In this document: in pieces, positions 9,818 to 20,693 of the stretch
How the letters are laid out: each line of letters starts with the position of its first letter
How positions within the stretch are numbered: the first letter of the stretch is position 1
Assembly: GCA_027484125.1 (NCBI GenBank)
Contig: JAIXUI010000160.1
Coordinates: forward strand, 1 to 55,572
DNA length: 55,572 bases
Source of the DNA: Bacteroidota bacterium
GTDB taxonomy: Bacteria > Bacteroidota > Bacteroidia > UBA7662 > JAIXUI01
Direction: 5' to 3'
Notes under the pieces: generated by a model
Told to the model about the DNA's origin: nothing
The model's database searches: none
What the model saw: only the letters and a program-made list of their open reading frames with translations
Translations under genes and position numbers: made by a program

Positions 9818-10124
9818 CCTTTGCGTTCTTATCGGACTCTGGAACAACTACGAAAAGGTCTTCATCTTCCCTTTTCATCCTATACTTTTCGCGAGCAAAT
9901 TTTTCTTTAGACGCTGCATCAGCCATTAATTCATTCATTTGAGCTTTCAGCTTTGTTGTTTGCTCTTTATAGTAAATTGCTGTCTCCTTTAAAGATTTAA
10001 GCTTTTGGTAATCACTCCACTGATCGATAAGATCATTGCGGTCAACAAAAATGAGCCATAGGATAAAAACCAAGCTTATCCAGAAATACTTATTTCTTTT
10101 AACCGCAATGAACTTTTCTTTCAT
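9810..10124 (-). CDS. Septum formation initiator FtsB/DivIC-like protein
   Basis: A 104-residue bitopic protein. It has a short cytoplasmic N-terminus, one membrane helix at about 13-27 (FWISLVFILWLIFV), then a coiled coil (about 35-75), and an ARE-YR-KR-EDE-style segment typical of FtsB/DivIC, the division proteins that link FtsL and FtsQ/DivIB at the septum. It lies 11 bp downstream of eno, the same eno-ftsB neighbourhood found in many bacteria. Confidence 0.88.
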   Translation of the reverse strand: MKEKFIAVKRNKYFWISLVFILWLIFVDRNDLIDQWSDYQKLKSLKETAIYYKEQTTKLKAQMNELMADAASKEKFAREKYRMKREDEDLFVVVPESDKNAKDD

Positions 10125-10135
10125 AGAACGAGAAA

Positions 10136-11434
<1,299 letters not shown>

Positions 11435-11438
11435 TTAT

Positions 11439-12533
11439 TTAGGCTAGCAAGTTAGCAAATTGATTAAACAGATAGCGTGAATCATGTGGACCAGGAGATG
11501 CTTCCGGGTGATATTGTACTGAAAAGAATGGAGTCTCCAGATAACGCAATCCTTCTATTGTAGCATCATTAAGATTTACATGGGTTACTATAGCATGTGG
11601 ATTCCTAGAAATTGAATCAGCCTCAATGGTAAATCCATGATTCTGAGAAGTTATTTCACAAAGTCCAGTTTCAAGATTCTTGACAGGATGATTAATGCCA
11701 CGGTGTCCATGATGCATCTTTATCGTAGTCAAACCTTGTGCGAGTGCCATCAATTGATGTCCTAAACAAATACCCATTACAGGTATATTCAAAGACAGCA
11801 ATTCTTTAAGATTAGCAACATGATTAGGCATCGCGGCAGGATCACCAGGACCATTAGACAATAAAACGCCAACGGCTCCCCACTCTTGAATCTGACTTGC
11901 AGAAGTATTATGCGGAAAAACACGAAGGTGAAGATCAGCTTGAACTAAGCAATCAAGGATCGAACGTTTAACTCCGTAGTCAATTACAGCTACTTTTCGA
12001 TTTGAAGAATCTCCTAACTCATAGACAGATTGGGTTGAAACTTGACTACTGAGTTCTAAACCTTCCATCGATGGAGCTTCTTTCAAAATAACTTGAAGCT
12101 TATTAATAGCTACAACCTCTGAAGATATAACTCCATTCATTGCTCCATGAGTTCTTAAATGACGAACCAAGGCACGGGTATCTACGTTAGTAATGGCAAC
12201 CAATGATTCATTTACAAGAAAATCCTGTAACTGTTCATCTGCCAAAGTTCTAGAACCAATTAGCTGGAAATTTCTGCAGATGAGGCCATTAATCTGAACT
12301 TTTCCAGACTCATTCTCAGCCTGCTTGACGCCATAATTTCCTATATGTACGTGGGCAGTTACCATTAATTGGCCTTTGTAGGAAGGATCGGTAAAAATTT
12401 CTTGATAACCCGTTACGCCTGTATTAAAACAGAGTTCACCTACAGCAGTTCCAATTTTTCCGGCTGAAAAGCCATGAAATACAGTACCGTCTTCTAATAA
12501 AAGTACTGCGGGGACTTTTTCCAAAAAACTCAT
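11439..12533 (-). CDS. carA: Carbamoyl-phosphate synthase small (glutaminase) subunit
   Basis: A 364-residue subunit that hydrolyses glutamine and passes ammonia to CarB for pyrimidine and arginine synthesis. The N-terminal CPSase domain has LLLEDGTVFHG and NTGVTGYQEI. The class I amidotransferase domain has the nucleophile in MGICLGHQ and the His/Glu pair in VQYHPEAS. The start is ATG at 12533 (MSFLEKVP). A further upstream ATG at 12560 falls in the loop of the rplQ terminator and is unlikely to be used. No carB lies nearby. The terminator T-run ends only about 6 bp before this start. Confidence 0.97.
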   Translation of the reverse strand: MSFLEKVPAVLLLEDGTVFHGFSAGKIGTAVGELCFNTGVTGYQEIFTDPSYKGQLMVTAHVHIGNYGVKQAENESGKVQINGLICRNFQLIGSRTLADEQLQDFLVNESLVAITNVDTRALVRHLRTHGAMNGVISSEVVAINKLQVILKEAPSMEGLELSSQVSTQSVYELGDSSNRKVAVIDYGVKRSILDCLVQADLHLRVFPHNTSASQIQEWGAVGVLLSNGPGDPAAMPNHVANLKELLSLNIPVMGICLGHQLMALAQGLTTIKMHHGHRGINHPVKNLETGLCEITSQNHGFTIEADSISRNPHAIVTHVNLNDATIEGLRYLETPFFSVQYHPEASPGPHDSRYLFNQFANLLA

Positions 12534-12539
12534 ATTCTT

Positions 12540-12571
12540 AAAAATAAAAAAGGGAGACATTGCTGTCTCCC
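12540..12571 (-). terminator. Intrinsic terminator after rplQ
   Basis: On the minus strand GGGAGAC (12565-12571), a 6-nt loop and GTCTCCC (12552-12558) form a perfect 7-bp stem followed by TTTTTTATTTTT (12540-12551). It lies 6 bp past the rplQ stop and ends the ribosomal cluster. On the opposite strand it is also followed by a T-rich run, but no gene there needs it. Confidence 0.9.
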
Positions 12572-12577
12572 TTCTTT

Positions 12578-13030
12578 TTATTCTGCTGACTCTTGACTTT
12601 CAGAAGTTGCTTTTTTACGGCTTCTTCTAGTTGTTTTGGCCTTTTTAGTAGGTTCTGCAGAGAGCAGAAGCTCATTGAAATCAACCAATTCAATCATACA
12701 AGTTTCTGCGGCATCACCTAAACGGAATCCGGTACGAATGATGCGCGTGTAGCCTCCGGGACGATTGGCGATACGATTCGCAACTTCTCCGAAAAGTTCT
12801 TTCACAGCCTCTTTATCTTGGAGGTAGCTGAACACCATTCTACGAGAGTGAGTGGTATCACTTTTTGCTCTGGTGATGATAGGCTCCACATAACGGCGAA
12901 GCGCTTTCGCCTTAGCCACTGTAGTCTCAATTCTTTTATGAATAATGAGGGAAGTAGCCATATTGGACATTAAAGCAGCACGATGTGAATGCGTTCTGCC
13001 GAGGTGATTATCTGTTTTACCGTGTCTCAT
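12578..13030 (-). CDS. rplQ: 50S ribosomal protein bL17
   Basis: A 150-residue large-subunit protein at the end of the alpha part of the cluster. The conserved N-terminus [12 protein letters not shown] and the [14 protein letters not shown] segment are intact. About 30 residues beyond the usual E. coli-type length (127) form a Lys/Arg/Ser-rich tail, as is common in Bacteroidota. It starts 2 bp after rpoA ends. Confidence 0.99.
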   Translation of the reverse strand: MRHGKTDNHLGRTHSHRAALMSNMATSLIIHKRIETTVAKAKALRRYVEPIITRAKSDTTHSRRMVFSYLQDKEAVKELFGEVANRIANRPGGYTRIIRTGFRLGDAAETCMIELVDFNELLLSAEPTKKAKTTRRSRKKATSESQESAE

Positions 13031-13032
13031 GA

Positions 13033-14025
13033 TTAATCTTCGTCAAGTTTGTATTTGGACACATCCATACCAAAGGTCAAGCCTTTTTCGCGTACTAACT
13101 CCTCAAGCTCTGTAAGAGACTTCTTACCAAAGTTTCTGAATTTCAAGAGATCGGCGATGTCATACTTAACTAAATCAGCAAGAGTTTTGATTTCAGCTGC
13201 TTTTAAGCAGTTAAATGCTCTTACGGAAAGGTCAAGATCAGCGAGAGGGGTTTTGAGCACCTTGCGCATCATCAAATAAGTTTCATCAACTTCAGCAGCC
13301 AATTCTTTTGGCTTAGACTCAAGTGTAATGGACTCATCAGAAAAGAGCATGAAGTGTTGAATGAGGATTTTCGCAGCCTCTTTCAACGCATCTTCAGGGT
13401 GGATGGATCCGTCAGTTTTAATTTCAAGAATTAACTTCTCGTAGTCGGTTTTTTGTTCTACACGCGTATTTTCAATGGTGTATTTCACATTCTTGATAGG
13501 CGTGTAAATAGAGTCGATTGGAATTGTACCTAGAACACCATCATTTTGATTGTGCTCATCAGCAGCCACATAGCCACGACCTTTTTCAACCGTAAGTTCC
13601 ATTTCAATTTCAACGTTACTATCCATTCTGCAAATGGTTTGCTCAGGATTTAGAATCATGAAATTGGAAGAAAATCGCTCGATATCACCAGCTGTAAAAA
13701 CTTCTTGTCCTTTTACAGTTATGTAGATTTTTTCATGATCAGAAACATCGAACTTCTTTTTAAGACGTACTTGCTTCAGATTGAGAATAATTTCTACCAT
13801 ATCCTCGATTACTCCAGGAATTGAAGAGAACTCATGTTCCACTTTAGGAATACGTACAGAAGTAATCGCATAACCTTCCAGAGATGAAAGTAAGATTCTT
13901 CTTAGGCTGTTACCTATAGTAACGCCAAAACCGGGTTCTAGCGGTCTGAATTCGAAAGTGCCTTCAAAGTCGTTAGCTTTTTGCATTACAACTTTATCGG
14001 GCTTTTGAAAGCTGAGAATTGCCAT
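13033..14025 (-). CDS. rpoA: DNA-directed RNA polymerase alpha subunit
   Basis: 330 residues, full-length. The N-terminal assembly domain (about 1-230) includes [20 protein letters not shown], which organises beta and beta'. The C-terminal domain (about 255-320) has the helix-hairpin-helix surface that contacts DNA and activators ([19 protein letters not shown]). It sits between rpsD and rplQ, as in the classical alpha operon. Confidence 0.99.
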   Translation of the reverse strand: MAILSFQKPDKVVMQKANDFEGTFEFRPLEPGFGVTIGNSLRRILLSSLEGYAITSVRIPKVEHEFSSIPGVIEDMVEIILNLKQVRLKKKFDVSDHEKIYITVKGQEVFTAGDIERFSSNFMILNPEQTICRMDSNVEIEMELTVEKGRGYVAADEHNQNDGVLGTIPIDSIYTPIKNVKYTIENTRVEQKTDYEKLILEIKTDGSIHPEDALKEAAKILIQHFMLFSDESITLESKPKELAAEVDETYLMMRKVLKTPLADLDLSVRAFNCLKAAEIKTLADLVKYDIADLLKFRNFGKKSLTELEELVREKGLTFGMDVSKYKLDED

Positions 14026-14045
14026 ATTGGTGGGTTTAACCCGGA

Positions 14046-14651
14046 TTATTTCGAATAAAGTTCAACGATGAGTTGCTCTTTGATGTTCTCAGGTATCTGA
14101 TCACGTTGTGGATAGTCTAAGAACTTGCCACTTAATGATTGAGCATCAAATTCAATCCAATTAAACTTGCTAGATCTTCCTTTTACAGATTCTACAATAG
14201 CTTCAAGCGTTCTGGACTTTTCACGAACTGCAACAACGTCACCAGGACGTAGTGAGTAAGAAGGTATGTTCACTAACTCACCGTTTACAGTAATATGACG
14301 ATGAGAAACCAACTGACGTGCACCGCTTCTAGTAGGAGAAATCCCCATACGATAAACGGTATTATCAAGACGAGCCTCTAAAAACTTAAGTAAGTTTTCA
14401 CCGGTACGACCTTTTTTGTGAGATGCCTTTTCGAATGTACGAGCGAACTGACGCTCTAATACACCGTAAGTATATTTAGCCTTTTGCTTTTCCATTAACT
14501 GGACAGCATATTCAGACTTTTTATTGTTACGCTTGGTAGGACCATGCTGCCCAGGACTGTAATTCTTACGAGAAAGTACTTTATCTGGACCAAAGATGGC
14601 TTCTTTGAATTTACGCGCAATTTTGGAACGGGGGCCTGTATATCTTGCCAT
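14046..14651 (-). CDS. rpsD: 30S ribosomal protein uS4
   Basis: 201 residues with an N-terminal arm and an S4 RNA-binding domain ([13 protein letters not shown], then [14 protein letters not shown]). uS4 nucleates 30S assembly and in other bacteria represses its own operon. The N-terminus has no CxxC zinc motif, so this is the zinc-free form. It lies 20 bp upstream of rpoA. Confidence 0.99.
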   Translation of the reverse strand: MARYTGPRSKIARKFKEAIFGPDKVLSRKNYSPGQHGPTKRNNKKSEYAVQLMEKQKAKYTYGVLERQFARTFEKASHKKGRTGENLLKFLEARLDNTVYRMGISPTRSGARQLVSHRHITVNGELVNIPSYSLRPGDVVAVREKSRTLEAIVESVKGRSSKFNWIEFDAQSLSGKFLDYPQRDQIPENIKEQLIVELYSK

Positions 14652-14667
14652 TTTCTAATTCCCTTAA

Positions 14668-15057
14668 TTAAATTCTTCTTCTTTTTGGCGGGCGGCAACC
14701 GTTGTGAGGCATTGGAGTTACATCAATGATTTGTGTAACTTCAATACCAGCACCAAAAACAGTACGAATCGCGGACTCGCGTCCTGCACCCGGACCTTTA
14801 ACATAAACAACAGCTTTGCGCATTCCTGCATCATAAGCAACTTTTGCACAATCATTCGCAGCTACTTGTGCAGCGTATGGGGTATTCTTTTTTGAACCAC
14901 GGAAGCCTGCTTTACCAGCAGAACCCCATGAGATAACCTGTCCATCACTGTTAGTAATAGAAATGATGATGTTGTTGAAGGTAGATTTGATATGAACCTC
15001 GCCAACAGCATCAACGCGGACAACGCGCTTTTTAACAACTTTAGTTGATTTTGCCAT
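14668..15057 (-). CDS. rpsK: 30S ribosomal protein uS11
   Basis: 129 residues. Platform protein of the 30S subunit, identified by [18 protein letters not shown], the [17 protein letters not shown] block and the basic C-terminus [13 protein letters not shown]. It starts 6 bp after rpsM and is followed by rpsD after 16 bp. Confidence 0.99.
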   Translation of the reverse strand: MAKSTKVVKKRVVRVDAVGEVHIKSTFNNIIISITNSDGQVISWGSAGKAGFRGSKKNTPYAAQVAANDCAKVAYDAGMRKAVVYVKGPGAGRESAIRTVFGAGIEVTQIIDVTPMPHNGCRPPKRRRI

Positions 15058-15063
15058 GTCGGA

Positions 15064-15441
15064 TTATTTCGTTGCTTTTTTCTTGTTAGCGACTGTCTTG
15101 CGCTTACCTTTCCGTGTGCGGCTGTTGTTTTTAGTTCGCTGACCACGTACAGGAAGACCTTTACGATGGCGTAACCCGCGATAACAACCAATATCCATCA
15201 AACGTTTGATATTCAACTGAACTTCAGAACGTAGTTCTCCTTCAGTTTTGAACTCTTCCGCGATGATTCCACGAATTGCATTTAATTGATCATCATTCCA
15301 CTCACTAACTTTAGTGTTGAAATCGATACCCGCTTTTGCCAATATATATTGAGCACGGGGACGGCCAATGCCGTAAACATAGGTGAGACCTATCTCACCT
15401 CTTTTGTTGCGTGGGAGGTCAACTCCAGCGATTCTTGCCAT
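15064..15441 (-). CDS. rpsM: 30S ribosomal protein uS13
   Basis: 125 residues. Head protein that contacts the 50S subunit and P-site tRNA. Typical features are [20 protein letters not shown] at the start, [20 protein letters not shown] in the middle and a very basic tail. It is 3 bp downstream of rpmJ. Confidence 0.99.
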   Translation of the reverse strand: MARIAGVDLPRNKRGEIGLTYVYGIGRPRAQYILAKAGIDFNTKVSEWNDDQLNAIRGIIAEEFKTEGELRSEVQLNIKRLMDIGCYRGLRHRKGLPVRGQRTKNNSRTRKGKRKTVANKKKATK

Positions 15442-15444
15442 GGG

Positions 15445-15561
15445 TTATCCTTGTCTTTGCTTGAACTTAGGGTTCTTTTTGTTGATTACGTACAACTTAC
15501 CCTTGCGGCGTACAACCTTACAGTCGACGCTGCGCTTTTTGATGGAGGCTCTAACTTTCAT
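15445..15561 (-). CDS. rpmJ: 50S ribosomal protein bL36, zinc-free form
   Basis: A 38-residue protein between infA and rpsM. It begins [11 protein letters not shown] and ends [10 protein letters not shown]. Of the four zinc ligands of the classic form (three Cys and one His) only C14 remains; the others are S11, N27 and F33, so it is a C-minus variant, which is usual for Bacteroidota. Its start lies 2 bp after the infA stop. Confidence 0.97.
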   Translation of the reverse strand: MKVRASIKKRSVDCKVVRRKGKLYVINKKNPKFKQRQG

Positions 15562-15563
15562 CT

Positions 15564-15779
15564 TTAGTATCTGTAACTGATTCTTCCTTTGGTTAGATCA
15601 TATGGCGACATTTCTACAGCCACTTTATCACCAGGCAAAATTTTGATGTAATTCAGACGCATTTTGCCTGAAATATGAGCAATGATGATGTGCCCATTTT
15701 CGAGCTTTACTCTGAACATGGCATTGGAGAGTGCCTCCAATATGATTCCGTCTTGCTTGATGGATGACTGTTTCGCCAT
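15564..15779 (-). CDS. infA: Translation initiation factor IF-1
   Basis: 71 residues forming a single S1/OB-fold, with [39 protein letters not shown] and [14 protein letters not shown]. It binds the 30S A site during initiation. It lies 3 bp after map and 2 bp before rpmJ. Confidence 0.99.
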   Translation of the reverse strand: MAKQSSIKQDGIILEALSNAMFRVKLENGHIIIAHISGKMRLNYIKILPGDKVAVEMSPYDLTKGRISYRY

Positions 15780-15782
15780 CTG

Positions 15783-16562
15783 TTATTGGGGTTTATTTTT
15801 AATTTCTTCAATCCATTGAAATGTTGACAAGACTTCAGCAGCGTTTTCACGCACGACCACAGTATGCTCGAAATGGGCCGATGGCTTATTATCACGTGTA
15901 GTAATGGTCCATCCATCGCGATGCATTTTTACATCTTTTGTTCCCATGTTAACCATAGGTTCAATTGCGAGGACCATTCCCGTTTTTAATAATACACCGG
16001 AACCTCTCTTTCCATAGTTGGGAACTTCGGGTTTTTCATGTAAGGAAGTACCTATACCATGACCCACCAACTCGCGCACCACACCGTATCCATGTTTTTG
16101 AGCATGCTGTTGAACAGCATTTCCTATATCACCTATACGGTTCCCAGCTACAGCCTGTTCTATTCCTTTGAATAGACTTTCTTTAGTTATACGAAGCAGG
16201 TTTAAAGTTTCTTGCTTAACCTCTCCTACAGGAAAAGTGTATGCAGAGTCACCATAATATCCCGCTATTTCTACACCGCAATCAACACTTATGATATCAC
16301 CATCCTCTAAAATTACAGAGGATGGCATACCATGAACTACTTCTTGATTACGGGACAAGCATAAACTGCCTGGAAAACCGTTATAACCCTTGAAAGCCGG
16401 ACGACCTCCGTGCGAACGAATGAAATCTTCCGCAATTTGATCTAATCTCAACAGACTTACACCGGGTGTGATGTGCCTGGCTACTTCAGCCAGAGTCTTA
16501 GCAACAAGCAAAGAACTTTCACGAATCCGTTGAATTTCTTCTTCGGAGCGAAGGTTGATCAT
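15783..16562 (-). CDS. map: Methionine aminopeptidase, type I
   Basis: 259 residues. It removes N-terminal methionine from nascent proteins. The metal-binding residues are present in SVDCGVEIAGYYGDSAYTF (two Asp), VGHGIGTSLHEKPEVPNYG (His), AIEPMVNMG (Glu) and HFEHTVVV (Glu). There is no N-terminal zinc-finger extension. ATG at 16562 follows the secY stop (TGA-T-ATG). A GTG at 16577 would add five residues and overlap secY. There is no adk gene between secY and map, unlike in many bacteria. Confidence 0.97.
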   Translation of the reverse strand: MINLRSEEEIQRIRESSLLVAKTLAEVARHITPGVSLLRLDQIAEDFIRSHGGRPAFKGYNGFPGSLCLSRNQEVVHGMPSSVILEDGDIISVDCGVEIAGYYGDSAYTFPVGEVKQETLNLLRITKESLFKGIEQAVAGNRIGDIGNAVQQHAQKHGYGVVRELVGHGIGTSLHEKPEVPNYGKRGSGVLLKTGMVLAIEPMVNMGTKDVKMHRDGWTITTRDNKPSAHFEHTVVVRENAAEVLSTFQWIEEIKNKPQ

Positions 16563-16563
16563 A

Positions 16564-17922
16564 TCAAATTTGTGCACCTACCGCGGAGCGGCCTCTGATA
16601 CGACCAGTCTTCATTAAGCCATCATAATGTCTCATCAACAAATGGCTTTCTATTTGTTGAAGGGTATCTAAAACAACACCGACCATGATTAACAAGCTGG
16701 TACCGCCGTAGAATTGTGCGAATTGTGAGTTAATTCCTGCAATGATAGCAATTGCAGGCAAGATTGCAATGACTGCAAGGAAAACAGAACCAGGAAGTGT
16801 GATCTTCGATAGCACATCATCAAGATATTCTTCTGTTTTCTTACCAGGTTTTACGCCGGGTATGAATGCATTATTCTTCTTCAAGTCTTCAGACATCTGC
16901 CTGGAGTTAACAGACAAAGAGGTGTAGAAAAATGTGAAAATGATAATAAGAAGGGCCAGAATGATATTGTAAGTGATGCTGGTAAAATCCATGAATGCAC
17001 TAGCAATACCTTGGCTGATATCACTATCTGGAAAGAACTGAGCTATCGTAGCCGGCAGGAACATAATTGCCTGAGCAAAAATGATGGGCATTACACCTGC
17101 AGCATTTACCTTAATTGGTATAAACTGACGAGTACCGCCATACACTTTGTTTCCTACTACCCTTTTTGCAACTTGAATAGGAATTCTTCGAGTACCTTGA
17201 ACAAGTAAGATTACACCTGCAACTATCAATACCAAGAACATCAATTCAAGTAAGAAAGGGATTAATCCTCCTCCGCCTGTACCGGTTCTAAAATTAAATT
17301 CAGCTGAAAGTGCAACAGGTAGTCGAGCAATGATTCCTACCATGATGATTAGTGAAATACCATTTCCTAAACCCTTATCAGTAATCTTCTCGCCTAACCA
17401 CATGATTAACATGGTACCAGCGGTTAATGTAACAACAGTAGAAAATATGAACGATAAGTCGAGACTATCTCCGGTTTTCAGGATGATGGCAGACCCATAC
17501 TGGGCTTTAAGGTTAATTAAAAACCCGACAGCTTGAGCTACTGTTATAGCTATGGTTAGGTATCGAGTTACTTGATTCAGCTTATTCCTACCACTTTCAC
17601 CTTCACGTTGGAGTTTTTGAATGGAAGGAACAACCATTCCAAGCAACTGAACAACAATAGAAGCGGAAATGTAAGGCATGATACCAAGCGCAAAGACAGA
17701 TGCACGAGAAAATGCACCACCTGCAAACAGGTCAATTAGGCTAGACAAACCAGCACCAGTTCCCTGGGGAGTTATATTCTCAAGAACCACTGGATCAACA
17801 CCGGGTAAAACCACATAGGATCCTAAACGATAAATGAGTAAAAGACCGAGGGTGAAGAGTATTCTACTCCTCAGTTCCTCGATCTTGAAAATATTCCGAA
17901 CGGAATCGATGAATTTTTTCAT
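16564..17922 (-). CDS. secY: Preprotein translocase channel subunit SecY
   Basis: A 452-residue inner-membrane protein with ten membrane segments, the channel of the Sec translocon. Recognisable parts include RSRILFTLGLLLIYRLGSYV near the N-terminus, GIMPYISASIVVQLL (plug-side segment), the cytoplasmic loop with RRIPIQ and the C-terminal loop around IPGVKPGK. It starts 6 bp after rplO. Confidence 0.99.
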   Translation of the reverse strand: MKKFIDSVRNIFKIEELRSRILFTLGLLLIYRLGSYVVLPGVDPVVLENITPQGTGAGLSSLIDLFAGGAFSRASVFALGIMPYISASIVVQLLGMVVPSIQKLQREGESGRNKLNQVTRYLTIAITVAQAVGFLINLKAQYGSAIILKTGDSLDLSFIFSTVVTLTAGTMLIMWLGEKITDKGLGNGISLIIMVGIIARLPVALSAEFNFRTGTGGGGLIPFLLELMFLVLIVAGVILLVQGTRRIPIQVAKRVVGNKVYGGTRQFIPIKVNAAGVMPIIFAQAIMFLPATIAQFFPDSDISQGIASAFMDFTSITYNIILALLIIIFTFFYTSLSVNSRQMSEDLKKNNAFIPGVKPGKKTEEYLDDVLSKITLPGSVFLAVIAILPAIAIIAGINSQFAQFYGGTSLLIMVGVVLDTLQQIESHLLMRHYDGLMKTGRIRGRSAVGAQI

Positions 17923-17928
17923 TCAAAC

Positions 17929-18378
17929 TCAGATTACCTCAGCAGTACCGCCGAGCGCTTCGATGGCTGATTTGGCAGAAGCACTGAATGCGTGAACTTT
18001 AACATTTAGCTTATGCTTCAGCTCGCCACGACCCAATACTTTAACAGGGTTTTTGAGGTTGGAAAGAATTCCATGCTCTTTAAGAAACTCAGGAGTAACA
18101 TCGGTTACCTTATGAGTTTCTGCAAGTGTATTGAGAACATCGAGGTTTATCGCAGAATACTCAACACGGAATGGATTCTTAAAACCAAATTTTGGAACAC
18201 GTAGTTTCAAAGGCATTTGACCTCCTTCAAAACCAGCTTTTTCTTTATATCCTGAGCGAGAACCAGCTCCTTTGTGACCGCGGGTAGAGGTACCACCACG
18301 ACCAGAGCCTTGTCCACGACCAATACGCTTAGATTTCTTTACAGAACCTGAAGCAGGTTTAACATCATGTAAAAACAT
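17929..18378 (-). CDS. rplO: 50S ribosomal protein uL15
   Basis: 149 residues. The Gly/Arg-rich N-terminal extension (RIGRGQGSGRGGTSTRGHKG) penetrates rRNA. The globular part contains FEGGQMPLKLRVPKFGF. The start codon shares one base with the rpmD stop (TAATG), so translation is coupled. Confidence 0.99.
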   Translation of the reverse strand: MFLHDVKPASGSVKKSKRIGRGQGSGRGGTSTRGHKGAGSRSGYKEKAGFEGGQMPLKLRVPKFGFKNPFRVEYSAINLDVLNTLAETHKVTDVTPEFLKEHGILSNLKNPVKVLGRGELKHKLNVKVHAFSASAKSAIEALGGTAEVI

Positions 18379-18560
18379 TATCCGATCTCCTCTACAGTTA
18401 TAAGATGATTTAATTGATTGATCATACCTTGGATTTGAGGAGAAACTTCCTTCTCAACATAGGTATTAGGGCGAGTTAAGCCAAGTGCCTTAGCTGTACT
18501 CTTCTGATGGTGACTACGGTCAATTAGACTTTTCACCAAAGTGATTTTAACCTTTGCCAT
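18378..18560 (-). CDS. rpmD: 50S ribosomal protein uL30
   Basis: 60 residues, the standard short bacterial form: MAKVKITLVKSLIDRS, then the KALGLTRPNTYV motif. It lies between rpsE (2-bp gap) and rplO (1-bp overlap). Confidence 0.98.
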   Translation of the reverse strand: MAKVKITLVKSLIDRSHHQKSTAKALGLTRPNTYVEKEVSPQIQGMINQLNHLITVEEIG

Positions 18561-18562
18561 AA

Positions 18563-19078
18563 TTAACCGTTGAAAACTTTGTTAAGGTTTACACTTCTTA
18601 CTTCAGCAATTGCATGAGCATCGCGAAGTTTTGATAGAGCATCGAAAGTAGCTTTCACCACGTTGTGTGGGTTAGAAGACCCTTTAGATTTAGCTAATAC
18701 GTCATGGATACCAGCACTTTCGAGCACAGCACGCATAGCTCCACCGGCTATAACACCTGTACCAGCTGCTGCGGGTTTGATTAATACTCTACCACCACCG
18801 AATTTACCTTCTTGATCGTGAGGAATAGTTCCTTTAAGTACTGGAACTTTGATCAACGATTTTTTTGCATCATCGATACCTTTAGCGATAGCTTCAGAAA
18901 CTTCCTTGGCTTTACCGAGGCCATAGCCTACGATTCCATTTTCATCTCCTACTACTACGATAGCAGAGAAACTGAAGGTACGACCACCTTTAGTAACCTT
19001 TGCTACACGATTAACTGCAACCAGGCGATCTTTAAGATCTATATCACTGGCCTTAACTCTTTTTCCTTGAGTGGACAT
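18563..19078 (-). CDS. rpsE: 30S ribosomal protein uS5
   Basis: 171 residues. The double-stranded RNA-binding-like N-terminal half has [20 protein letters not shown] and [18 protein letters not shown], regions known for accuracy and spectinomycin mutations. The C-terminal half has [15 protein letters not shown] and the [14 protein letters not shown] block. Confidence 0.99.
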   Translation of the reverse strand: MSTQGKRVKASDIDLKDRLVAVNRVAKVTKGGRTFSFSAIVVVGDENGIVGYGLGKAKEVSEAIAKGIDDAKKSLIKVPVLKGTIPHDQEGKFGGGRVLIKPAAAGTGVIAGGAMRAVLESAGIHDVLAKSKGSSNPHNVVKATFDALSKLRDAHAIAEVRSVNLNKVFNG

Positions 19079-19087
19079 CTTTGTTGC

Positions 19088-19441
19088 TTAGAAATTTAAA
19101 CCGCCTTCACGAGCTCCTTCAGCGAGAGCTTTAATACGACCATGATAGAGATAACCGTTTCGGTCAAAAACCACCTGAGTGACACCAGCTTCCAACGCTT
19201 TTTTTGCTAAAATCTGGCCTACTGACTTAGAAATATCAACTTTAGGACCTGTAGCTTCAAAACCTTTGTCTCTAGAAGATGCAGAAGCTAAAGTACGACC
19301 TGAATTATCATCAATAATTTGGGCGTAGATTTCTTTGTTACTTCTAAAAACACTTAAACGGGGACGTTCTGCAGAACCGTAAATCTTTTTACGAATACCG
19401 TGTTTAATACGGACTCTTCTTGCCTCTTTTGTCAATTTCAT
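19088..19441 (-). CDS. rplR: 50S ribosomal protein uL18
   Basis: 117 residues. A 5S rRNA-binding protein recognised by [33 protein letters not shown] and the end [19 protein letters not shown]. It lies 9 bp before rpsE. Confidence 0.99.
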   Translation of the reverse strand: MKLTKEARRVRIKHGIRKKIYGSAERPRLSVFRSNKEIYAQIIDDNSGRTLASASSRDKGFEATGPKVDISKSVGQILAKKALEAGVTQVVFDRNGYLYHGRIKALAEGAREGGLNF

Positions 19442-19446
19442 ATTAG

Positions 19447-20004
19447 TTATTTTTTAGAGGCTGATTTACCGGCTTTACGTCTCAATACCTCACCAGCGAA
19501 CTTAATACCTTTACCTTTGTATGGCTCAGGCTTGCGTAGAGAGCGAATTTTTGCTGCTACCATTCCTAAAAGTTCCTTGTCGGTACATTCAAGTTTAATG
19601 GTAGGATTCTTTCCTTTTAAAGTTTCGGTAGTAACCTTTACTTCATTGGGAAGTTGAAAAGCAATTTCGTGAGAATATCCAAGGGCTAATTCAAGAATTT
19701 GACCATTGGCATTGGCACGGTAACCAACCCCAACAAGTTCCTGAGTTGTAGAGTAGCCTGTGGTCACACCAATTACCATGTTGTTAATTAGCGTACGGCT
19801 AAGGCCATGTAAAGCACGAGCACGTTTTGTATCAGATTTAACAGCGACAGCTATCTGATTATCATCCACATTCACCGTCAGCTCCATGGAGATGGCTCTT
19901 GATAATTCTCCTTTGGGGCCTTTAACAGAGACCAGATTCTTTTCAGTAACCTGGATCTGTACACCGGCAGGGATTGGAATGGGAAGTTTTCCTATGCGGG
20001 ACAT
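19447..20004 (-). CDS. rplF: 50S ribosomal protein uL6
   Basis: 185 residues with two homologous domains: [15 protein letters not shown] at the start, [15 protein letters not shown]-like segment, and the C-terminal [20 protein letters not shown] block near the factor-binding centre. The start is ATG at 20004; an in-frame start at 20028 would overlap rpsH and add eight non-conserved residues. Confidence 0.99.
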   Translation of the reverse strand: MSRIGKLPIPIPAGVQIQVTEKNLVSVKGPKGELSRAISMELTVNVDDNQIAVAVKSDTKRARALHGLSRTLINNMVIGVTTGYSTTQELVGVGYRANANGQILELALGYSHEIAFQLPNEVKVTTETLKGKNPTIKLECTDKELLGMVAAKIRSLRKPEPYKGKGIKFAGEVLRRKAGKSASKK

Positions 20005-20012
20005 GTTATTAA

Positions 20013-20408
20013 TTAAGAGACGTAACACAAAACTTCACCCCCAACATTGAGAGTGCGGGCTTCTTTGTCTGTCATAACTCCTTTAGAAGTAGACATAATG
20101 GCGATGCCAAGACCATTAATTACACGAGGCATAGTATCAACCCCTGTGTATTTCCTTAAACCAGGGCGGCTAACGCGACGTAAAGAACGAATCGCATTTT
20201 GCTTAGTTACAGGATGATATTTCAAGGCAATTTTAATGACACCTTGAACGGTAGTGTCATCAAACCTGTAGTTAAGGATATAACCTTTATCAAAAAGAAC
20301 TTTAGTAATTTCTTTTTTGATATTGGAAGCAGGGATCTCAACTACTTTATGACCAGCACTAATAGCGTTGCGAAGGCGGGTCAGATAATCTGCGATAGGA
20401 TCAGTCAT
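20013..20408 (-). CDS. rpsH: 30S ribosomal protein uS8
   Basis: 131 residues. It begins TDPIADYLTRLRNA and carries SRPGLRKYTG and GLGIAIMSTSKGVMTDKEAR, the part that binds 16S helix 21. In other bacteria S8 represses the spc operon. Neighbours are rpsN and rplF. Confidence 0.99.
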   Translation of the reverse strand: MTDPIADYLTRLRNAISAGHKVVEIPASNIKKEITKVLFDKGYILNYRFDDTTVQGVIKIALKYHPVTKQNAIRSLRRVSRPGLRKYTGVDTMPRVINGLGIAIMSTSKGVMTDKEARTLNVGGEVLCYVS

Positions 20409-20419
20409 TGTCTTGAATT

Positions 20420-20689
20420 TTACCAGCTGGATTTAGTTACACCAGGAATTTTACCAGCAGAGGCCATTTCACGGAACGTTACACGAGAGATTCCAAACTG
20501 GCGCATATAACCGCGAGGGCGACCAGTGAGTTTACAACGATTATGCAAACGCACAGGAGATGCATTCTTTGGTAATTTCTGCAGACCGAGGTAATCACCA
20601 GCTGCTTTTAGATCAGCACGTTTTTTAGCGTAACGTGCTACTGTTTTTTGGCGTTTTAGCTCACGAGCTTTTACACTTTCCTTTGCCAT
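20420..20689 (-). CDS. rpsN: 30S ribosomal protein uS14
   Basis: 89 residues, the longer zinc-free type: a single cysteine (in [20 protein letters not shown]) and no CxxC pairs. ATG at 20689 ([10 protein letters not shown]) is chosen because the ten extra upstream residues overlap rplE and are not family-like. Confidence 0.98.
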   Translation of the reverse strand: MAKESVKARELKRQKTVARYAKKRADLKAAGDYLGLQKLPKNASPVRLHNRCKLTGRPRGYMRQFGISRVTFREMASAGKIPGVTKSSW

Positions 20690-20693
20690 GGGA

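Noticed and set aside
12534-12560. Extended carA start at 12560
   Set aside because: The extra codons are the terminator stem and T-run of rplQ; the family N-terminus begins at 12533.
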